Part shown: piece by piece, positions 7,301 through 12,147 of the stretch
Layout of the letters: the number at the start of each line of letters is the position of its first letter
How positions within the stretch are numbered: the stretch's first letter is position 1
Source: Devosia sp.
GTDB lineage: Bacteria > Pseudomonadota > Alphaproteobacteria > Rhizobiales > Devosiaceae
DNA: 12,147 nucleotides
Direction: 5' to 3'
Assembly: GCA_011322005.1 (NCBI GenBank)
Contig: DROE01000058.1
Span: 1 to 12,147 of the forward strand
Notes under the pieces: generated by a model
Told to the model about the DNA's origin: nothing
The model's database searches: none
What the model saw: only the letters and a program-made list of their open reading frames with translations
Position numbers and translations under genes: made by a program

Positions 7301-7807
7301 AAGCACCGCGTCACGGGCCGCCCGCACCATTTCAACCTGCTCCGCCTCTTCGATAACGTTGAAGTCAACCGGCACGCCGGCCTCTATGGGAAAGCGATGC
7401 AGCGCCGCTTCGCAAAAGGCGTGAATGGTGTTGATTTTCAGCCCGCCGGGGGTTTCAAGCGCGCTGGCAAACAGGGTGCGTGCCAGAGCCAGTTTTTCCT
7501 CAGAGGGAGTCTGGGCGGAGATGTTCTTCAGATCATTGGCAAGATGGGCATCATCTCGCAGGGCCCAGGCGCCCAGCCTGTCGGCAACGCGCCGCTGCAT
7601 TTCCGCCGCCGCCGCCTTGGTATAGGTGAGGCACAGAATGTTTTGCGGAGGCACACCGGCAAGCAGCAGGCGCAAAACGCGCTCGGTCAGAATATGGGTC
7701 TTGCCCGAACCGGCATTGGCCGAAACCCAGACCGAATGTTCGGGATGTCCGGCCGCTGCCTGCTTGGATACGGTGTCGGCGGTTGGCTGTGCGGCACGCT
7801 CGTTCAA
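4355..7807 (-). CDS. addA: AddA helicase-nuclease subunit of the AddAB double-strand-break repair complex
   Basis: UvrD/Rep-type 3'-5' helicase with a C-terminal RecB-family nuclease, 1150 aa. With AddB it unwinds and resects broken DNA ends for RecA-mediated repair. Helicase motifs in order: Walker A AGSGKT (32-37), Ic NTIHAFC (126-132), Walker B DESQD (401-405), III VGDEKQSIYSFQGADP (437-452), IV FRASFRT (478-484), V MSVHGAKGLE (782-791) and VI YVAMTRAEDELYV (854-866). Nuclease residues are Asp1066 (GRIDR), Asp1079 and Lys1081 (VDFKSD), then YLVQL. All catalytic residues look intact. The start is TTG at 7807, overlapping the addB stop as TTGA. No in-frame ATG occurs before Walker A, and GGAGG lies 7 nt upstream. 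trxA follows after 73 bp. Confidence 0.97.
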   Translation of the reverse strand: MNERAAQPTADTVSKQAAAGHPEHSVWVSANAGSGKTHILTERVLRLLLAGVPPQNILCLTYTKAAAAEMQRRVADRLGAWALRDDAHLANDLKNISAQTPSEEKLALARTLFASALETPGGLKINTIHAFCEAALHRFPIEAGVPVDFNVIEEAEQVEMVRAARDAVLAEGLSGDSHVADAVATLFTLMSDKQIEDAVNGALGAGRELKQALADPVGARANLLQLLGLQKPITSTQVLNDAENSTLFSRQLSDRVFELTPPKKDGSRFEDKLARLSWPQPGFANLCAAFLTQKGAVPKGGFPKKIIQEQDPELAEAMQAEAERLAEAMALLTKAQLVERSDALLDVMGAIHRRYRDEKQRTGRLDFADLIDRFETLLAVRDNAPWVRYKLDSAITHILVDESQDTNPGQWSVVKLLVDDFFDGDSAVERPRTLFAVGDEKQSIYSFQGADPALFGETGSELGLRAMSAGEPWADIRFRASFRTLESILEGVDLVCARPDIREALLSDDEPVLHESARVDKGGMITLWPPVETEEIGEKSADWPLVPENGVKSAPRLLAERIAAQIKCWLDEKRPLAARGRAVRADDILILVQSRGPAFKEIIRALKQAGLPTPGADRLPVTDHIVVRDLLVLGDVLLSPNDDLALATLLRSPLFGLSEDQLELLCIERGKESLWRTLAARVDEFDWAATALERLQGWRQKLDFDRPYEFFASVLFADGGMKQFHARLGEEIDDVVGEFLDLALAHEQTEQPSLQGFLAALRQRDISIKRDLSESAPGVRVMSVHGAKGLEAPIVILADATATVSKTGPTYVKGDPTPMLVHASAGADHTTETKECLRQPDLDAQTAEYWRKLYVAMTRAEDELYVTGFLTGKRSVPEQSWYQAIHGALSEKSSEVGIAAEKQKGLRYPEIIAPPKEPVRPKTVPLEEVPVDSPDPVPAPQAIDTVRPSSVTSHEFDPADLLGNRVERLSGGGAETAKRAGSMLHLLLQHLAPIEQSRRQAVAKQALAQLLPEHEQLHNSLADKALSILSGPDQERLFGSNSRAELPLFVHAMRGGKPVRIIGRIDRVVVNGNEVLLVDFKSDAGPATSPDKVRRPYLVQLGLYLRSCESLFPDKEVSAAIYWTSNEKLMPLPKKLLVDAVPDFTFPRTP

Positions 7808-10800
7808 AGTTCTGCCTCCGCGCCGTCAATCTCGGTCCATTCGTCGGCGCGCGCCAGATGGTCGTAAGGGCCGGCAAAGTTCTGGTTGGCTTTGGGCATC
7901 AGGCGGGGGGCCATCTCCAGATTGTCCCGCAGCAGGAGGGCGGACACATGGGCTGAAAAACGCCGGTGGAGTTCATCAACCGCCTCTTGAAGTTCGCATC
8001 CCTTTTCCAGAGCAAAGGGCGTCAACTCGAAGGCCTTGGGACCGGCCCCGATCTTGATATAGGTCAGCGCCCGGGCCGGGGCTGGCTCGTTCCCCTCAAA
8101 CCCCGCTTCGCGCACAATCAGTGCTTCGAGCAATAGCTGGGGCGCCAGAAAGGAGCGCATTTCTTTTGGGGTGGGTAGGGAGCCGGTCTTGAAATCGATG
8201 ATTTCAAAACCTCCCGCCTTGAGCAGGTCGATGCGGTCGGCGCGGCCGGTCAGGCTTATCCTCTCGCCCTCAACCGGGAAGCTCCACAGCAAATTCTTTT
8301 CGGCAAAACGTTTTTCAACCTCTGTGGCCCGGGCGCGCTCGAAGCTCAAATATCCCTCAGAAGCCGCCCGGAAGCGGCGCAGCCAGATGTCGCGCCGGTC
8401 GGGAAATTCATCCAGTACGGAAAATGCTTTTGCTGCCAACTCATCAAGGTGCAACTGGGCATCTTTATCCAAGGGGTCATGGTTGTTGACGACAAACTGC
8501 TCGAAAATATCATGGATGAAGGAGCCGCGTTCGCGTACGCCCAGTTCTTCACCCAAGGGGTCGATGGGCCGAAGCTTGAGCACATGTTTTGCATACAGAT
8601 CGAAAGGAGAGCGAAACAGGGTTTCAACTTCGGTGATCGAAAGTCTTCTTGGCCGCAGATGTGCCGGTGGCCGTGGCTGGGGCCGCGCAGCGGGGCGCGG
8701 TGGCCCCGCCTCATCAAGGCGGCGGCCGATCTGCAACCATTTTTCGCCGCGCATCCGCATGGCGCCGGCGTACTCTTCCCCGACAAAAGCGCTCAGGCGC
8801 TGCACCAGTCGTGAAGGGGTTGCCGGGCCGGTTCCGATGCGCTCAGACCAGGCGAGCACAACATTTTTCCCACCCAGCGCCATTTCAAAGTCGTGGGCGG
8901 CCAGGCCGTGCTGGCGCTCGGGGGGATCAAGGCCGACGCCCATGCGCATGCCCCGGCTCAGCCAGGGGCCGGGGTCGGCAACCTCGGGCCACACCCCCTC
9001 GTTCAGGCCACAGGCAATCATCAGGTCCGCCGATTGCAGACGCGCTTCGAGCCGCCCCCAGATGGATATGCCGGGGTGAGCGGTTGTGCGGGCGCGCACG
9101 CTTTGTCCTGCCATCAGGGCCTCCAGCGCGCCCAAAGCTGTGCGAGGAGATAGCGCCGGGCCTGGCGGCTGGGTCTGGGCCAGTTCCTGCGCCCAGCCTT
9201 GCATTTCTTCGATTCCGGGCAGATGGAGGGGAGAACTGTCTCCGGGTGATGCTGAAATCCGGGGAATGCAGGTCGTAAGCGCCCCGGCCAGTTGGCCGGA
9301 AGTAAAATTCTCCATTTCAAGCAGCGACAGAACAGAGTCGAGCGCCTCACCAATCCGGTCAAGCAGTTCCCTTATCTCCCCGCCCTCCCGGGTATTCAGT
9401 TTTATTGGCGCATGGGGCAATTTGTTTTGCAGGTTCTGCTCTAGCAGCACCCTCAAACCGGCAAGACCGGGCGCGGGACGCTGCCCGCGCAGCAAAGCAA
9501 ATTCCATAAGGTCCGAAATGCGAGCAATCTGCGCCCGAGACCTGCCCAAAGTCACATAGCGATTGCGCAGCAAAGCCATCAGATCAACGGGGGCAAACCT
9601 GCGTACGGCCAGTGACAGGATCAGGCGCGCCAGCCGCCCGGCGCGGGACTGGAAAAGAGGGGTGCCAGCGGCATCGTCAACCTCGATCTCAAAGCGCCGC
9701 AACTCGGCGGCGATGCGCCGGGCCAGATTGCGATCGGGAGTAACAATGCCGACGGTCCTATTTTGCGCCAGCATATCACGCGCCGCCAGTGCAACAGCTC
9801 GGGCCTCGGCCTGTTCGGTGGGCGCTGAAACCATGGTAACGCCGCTGAGCGCCTGTTCCAGGTCAATCCTGTCAAAGGCGCTTCGCGCGGCGCTCCAGTT
9901 TCTGGTTTCCCCGGCCAGCGCCAGCGCATTGCGGATAACTAGAGTTCGGGTATCTGTGGAAGATGATGTCAGCTCGGGCACGCCTTGGGGTAGACGTTCC
10001 AGCTTGTTCAACAATTGCGCCAGACCATATTGGGGGTGCCCGTGGGGGTTGGTGTCCTGATCAAGAAGGGCATCAAAAATCCGCTGAGGCATTGTGGTGT
10101 CGAGGCCGGGCAACACCAGCACTCCGCGCGGCAGAAGGGTAATGGCCCTGAGCAGCCGCGCCGTCGCAGGAACCGAGCCGGTGGACCCCGCAGCAACAAC
10201 CGGCCGGTCGCAAAAACGCTGTTCAAGGGTCTTTTCCTGCCGCCCCAGCCTGAGGTTGCGCAGGGTTGCGCCGTCTATCTCGCCGCGCTGGGCAAGAATA
10301 TCGGGCCAGGCGGCAAGAGCAATTTCGAGAAACTGCAGTGTCTGCTGCCACCGACCCGCCAGTTCATCGGGCACCACCGAGCAGATTGCTGTTGCCTCGA
10401 CGCCCTCAATCTGGAAATCATCGATCAGGCGCGCCAGAGAATCCGCCATGCTGAGCACATGGGCCGGGTTGGCAAGCCCATCTTGCTCAATGCTTGCTGG
10501 CTGTGCGCTGAGCCACTTTTCCACCAGTTCGCTGAGCAAGAACCGCCGCACTATCCGAGGCACGGGTGTCGGAGTTGAGGCGACTTCTTCAACGTCAAGA
10601 AATGATTCTTCTTCTGTTTCATCGCCGCCAAAAGTGCGAATATCGGGCAGCATGGCACCACCCCCCAGAGCGTCGGCAAAGGCCTGCGCGAGTGCCAGAC
10701 GGGCGCGCCTTGTGGGCAGGAATATGGTGACATCTGTCAGCCAGAACGGGTCGGAGCGGGACCAGTCGCCCAGCAGAGGCCCTTCAAGCACCCCGTTCAC

Positions 10801-10854
10801 CAGCGTGGGCAGAAAGCGGGCATGGGGGGGGATGGAAAAAACATTTTCCCTCAT
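7804..10854 (-). CDS. addB: AddB nuclease subunit of the AddAB complex, alphaproteobacterial type
   Basis: Partner of AddA, 1016 aa. The N-terminal part resembles a UvrD-like helicase fold (for example GLNEGVWP at 616-623), but I see no Walker A loop, so it is unlikely to be an active motor. The C-terminal PD-(D/E)XK nuclease is intact: GRADRID (Asp873), IIDFKTG (Asp887, Lys889) and Gln906 in APQLLLEA. The cysteines that hold the iron-sulfur cluster in Firmicutes AddB are missing: LFRSPFDLYA has Ser where Cys is expected, and the C-terminal tail (FAGPYDHLARADEW) has none. Both points are typical of the alphaproteobacterial form. The ATG overlaps the tsaE stop as ATGA, with no clear ribosome-binding site, so translation is probably coupled. 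Its own stop overlaps the addA start. A run of eight C in the coding strand falls at codons 8-11. Confidence 0.95.
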   Translation of the reverse strand: MRENVFSIPPHARFLPTLVNGVLEGPLLGDWSRSDPFWLTDVTIFLPTRRARLALAQAFADALGGGAMLPDIRTFGGDETEEESFLDVEEVASTPTPVPRIVRRFLLSELVEKWLSAQPASIEQDGLANPAHVLSMADSLARLIDDFQIEGVEATAICSVVPDELAGRWQQTLQFLEIALAAWPDILAQRGEIDGATLRNLRLGRQEKTLEQRFCDRPVVAAGSTGSVPATARLLRAITLLPRGVLVLPGLDTTMPQRIFDALLDQDTNPHGHPQYGLAQLLNKLERLPQGVPELTSSSTDTRTLVIRNALALAGETRNWSAARSAFDRIDLEQALSGVTMVSAPTEQAEARAVALAARDMLAQNRTVGIVTPDRNLARRIAAELRRFEIEVDDAAGTPLFQSRAGRLARLILSLAVRRFAPVDLMALLRNRYVTLGRSRAQIARISDLMEFALLRGQRPAPGLAGLRVLLEQNLQNKLPHAPIKLNTREGGEIRELLDRIGEALDSVLSLLEMENFTSGQLAGALTTCIPRISASPGDSSPLHLPGIEEMQGWAQELAQTQPPGPALSPRTALGALEALMAGQSVRARTTAHPGISIWGRLEARLQSADLMIACGLNEGVWPEVADPGPWLSRGMRMGVGLDPPERQHGLAAHDFEMALGGKNVVLAWSERIGTGPATPSRLVQRLSAFVGEEYAGAMRMRGEKWLQIGRRLDEAGPPRPAARPQPRPPAHLRPRRLSITEVETLFRSPFDLYAKHVLKLRPIDPLGEELGVRERGSFIHDIFEQFVVNNHDPLDKDAQLHLDELAAKAFSVLDEFPDRRDIWLRRFRAASEGYLSFERARATEVEKRFAEKNLLWSFPVEGERISLTGRADRIDLLKAGGFEIIDFKTGSLPTPKEMRSFLAPQLLLEALIVREAGFEGNEPAPARALTYIKIGAGPKAFELTPFALEKGCELQEAVDELHRRFSAHVSALLLRDNLEMAPRLMPKANQNFAGPYDHLARADEWTEIDGAEAEL
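7815..7819 (-). promoter_or_regulatory. Shine-Dalgarno GGAGG deciding the TTG start of addA
   Basis: On the minus strand a full GGAGG lies 7 nt before the TTG at 7807-7805, within the last codons of addB. Together with the TTGA stop/start overlap it supports the rare TTG initiation codon. Any later ATG would remove the Walker A motif. Confidence 0.7.
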
Positions 10855-11348
10855 GGCGCAACCGGAAACCGGGCACCGAGTTGGGCCAGTTCCTCACGAT
10901 CGGCTGATGAAGCGACCTCAATGAGACGCCCCTGCCCGGAGGCTGGAATGTTCAGGGAAATTATCAGGTGAGCCATTTTCTCCAGTGCCGGGACCCGTTC
11001 AGCCCATTCCACAAGAACCACCGTTTCAGGACTGTCAAAAAGGCCTAGTTCCTCCAGTTCTTCCTGCCTTTCGAACCGAAAGATGTCCGCATGCAGAATC
11101 GACCAGTCTGCCTTTTCCCCCTCTCCCTTGTAGGGCAAGACAAGCGGGAAACTGGGGGAAGGAATTTCCAGTTGGGGCTGGCTGAGAATCCTTCTGATAA
11201 TCGCCCTTGCCAGAACGCTCTTACCGGAACCAAGGCCACCGTTGAGCAGGATCATATCACCTTTTCGAACCAGGCCGCCAATCGCCCTGCCGAGTTCTAT
11301 GGTCTGTTCTTCATTGGCTGTAAAAACCCCAACCGTTACATCAGACAT
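10851..11348 (-). CDS. tsaE: tRNA t6A37 threonylcarbamoyltransferase complex ATPase TsaE
   Basis: Small P-loop ATPase (formerly YjeE) that works with TsaB and TsaD in making N6-threonylcarbamoyladenosine at position 37 of ANN-decoding tRNAs. It has 165 aa from the ATG at 11348, near the usual 150-160. Walker A is GGLGSGKS (37-44). The SPSF segment, HADIFRF followed by the EELEELGLFD helix, and VVLVEWAERV match the family in order. An in-frame GTG at 11354 overlaps the divL stop as GTGA and is an equally reasonable coupled start adding two residues; neither has a strong ribosome-binding site. The stop overlaps the addB start (ATGA). The gene is a stand-alone TsaE, with no sugar-kinase domain fused to it. 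Confidence 0.94.
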   Translation of the reverse strand: MSDVTVGVFTANEEQTIELGRAIGGLVRKGDMILLNGGLGSGKSVLARAIIRRILSQPQLEIPSPSFPLVLPYKGEGEKADWSILHADIFRFERQEELEELGLFDSPETVVLVEWAERVPALEKMAHLIISLNIPASGQGRLIEVASSADREELAQLGARFPVAP

Positions 11349-11350
11349 TG

Positions 11351-12147
11351 TCACTCTGCTGTCTTGGCGCTGTTCAGCGTGGTGATTGCGGGCAGGTTGA
11401 CAATAACCCGCGTGCCCCTTGGTTCGCGTTTCTGCATGGATACCGTTCCCCCATGCAGCTGCACAAAGGCCTTGACGATGGTGAGACCAAGTCCCGCCCC
11501 ACGCTGGCGACCCGCAACCGATTTGCCTTCAAAGCGCTTGAACATGTCCTCGGTCATATTTCCGGGCACACCCACTCCCTCGTCCTCGACAATAAAACGG
11601 AACCAGTCCCCGCGCGGTTCCACGCTCAGGCGAACAACGGCCCCGGGCTGGGAGAAGTTGGCCGCGTTGGAAAGCAAGTTATAAAAAATCTGCACAATCC
11701 GGCCGCCATCCGCAACGAACATGGGAAGATCGTCGGGTACATCGAGTTGAAGATTAATGGGCTCCTCCCCGCCGACACCTGCCAGAGTTGCGCCAAGACC
11801 GGTCTTTGCTTTTTCGATAAGCTCCATGATATCAAGGGGTTGCAGGTCAAGTTTGGCAATTCCGGCATCCACATGGGTAAGGTCAAGAATATTATCAATA
11901 AGTATGCCAAGGGCAGCGCTTGAGGCGCGTATATAGTCTGTGTAGGCACGCTGCTGTTCCGTAAGGGGACCAAAACTGTCTGAGGCCAAGAGGTCGGCAA
12001 ATCCGATAATGTTGGTCAGGGGCGAGCGCAATTCATAACTCACATTTTGCACAAATGCATCCTTGAGGTGATCGGCAGCAACCAATGCCTCGTTGCGCTC
12101 CTTGAGGACCCGCTCATAGTTGGCGCTGCGACTCACATCAACAAAGG
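11351..12147 (-). CDS. divL: DivL-type sensor pseudokinase, C-terminal part (partial)
   Basis: The frame is open to the window edge, so the N-terminal sensory part is missing. The visible ~265 residues begin with FVDVSRSANYERVLKERNEAL, the end of a PAS-type domain and a linker helix. Next is the HisKA dimerisation helix, then a complete HATPase domain with N box NLLSNAANFS, G1 DEGVGVP, F box FKRFE and G2 GAGLGLTIVKAF. In the phospho-acceptor motif VSYELRSPL the histidine is replaced by tyrosine (codon 12035-12037). That is the hallmark of Caulobacter DivL, which does not act as a normal kinase but binds DivK~P and controls CckA and hence CtrA. The name is inferred from this substitution and from the tsaE neighbour. 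Its stop overlaps the possible tsaE GTG start. Confidence 0.85.
   Translation of the reverse strand, partial: FVDVSRSANYERVLKERNEALVAADHLKDAFVQNVSYELRSPLTNIIGFADLLASDSFGPLTEQQRAYTDYIRASSAALGILIDNILDLTHVDAGIAKLDLQPLDIMELIEKAKTGLGATLAGVGGEEPINLQLDVPDDLPMFVADGGRIVQIFYNLLSNAANFSQPGAVVRLSVEPRGDWFRFIVEDEGVGVPGNMTEDMFKRFEGKSVAGRQRGAGLGLTIVKAFVQLHGGTVSMQKREPRGTRVIVNLPAITTLNSAKTAE

Noticed and set aside
1..12147. Transfer RNAs, ribosomal RNA, CRISPR arrays, insertion sequences, or a new defence island
   Set aside because: I saw no such structure: the window is packed with known housekeeping genes, with no transposase, integrase, toxin-antitoxin pair or regularly spaced repeat array.

Overview
The window looks like chromosomal housekeeping DNA from an alphaproteobacterium, most likely of the Rhizobiales (Hyphomicrobiales) type. 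Four things point there: the trpA-accD-folC block facing the trxA-addA-addB-tsaE-divL block, which I recall as a conserved alphaproteobacterial neighbourhood; an AccD that has lost most of its zinc-ribbon cysteines; an AddB of the alphaproteobacterial type; and a DivL-type sensor kinase with tyrosine in place of the phospho-acceptor histidine. Base composition is GC-rich, and almost every base is coding.

Layout, left to right. Positions 1-504, minus strand: the 5' end of a small zinc-ribbon protein gene that continues off the window, immediately downstream of a marR-family repressor gene. Positions 505-677: a divergent control region with a marR promoter, a palindrome lying exactly over its -10 box, two ~24-bp direct repeats and a trpA promoter. 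Positions 678-3914, plus strand: trpA (tryptophan synthase alpha), accD (acetyl-CoA carboxylase beta) and folC (folate synthesis), the last two overlapping by 4 nt. Positions 3901-3932: a 14-bp-stem hairpin shared by the convergent ends of folC and trxA. Positions 3958-12147, minus strand, read from the right: divL (partial), tsaE, addB, addA, then trxA with its own candidate promoter. divL/tsaE, tsaE/addB and addB/addA touch or overlap by 4 nt, so they probably form one translationally coupled transcript.

How the genes fit together. AddA and AddB form the helicase-nuclease that processes double-strand breaks for RecA. TsaE is the ATPase of the t6A37 tRNA-modification complex. DivL is a pseudokinase of the cell-cycle pathway that feeds CckA and CtrA. 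TrpA, AccD and FolC serve tryptophan, fatty-acid and folate synthesis and are linked by position rather than by pathway. I do not see a new defence or mobile system. The least explained part is the marR/trpA intergenic region, where a MarR/zinc-ribbon pair sits where trpB would be expected and where repeats overlap both promoters.
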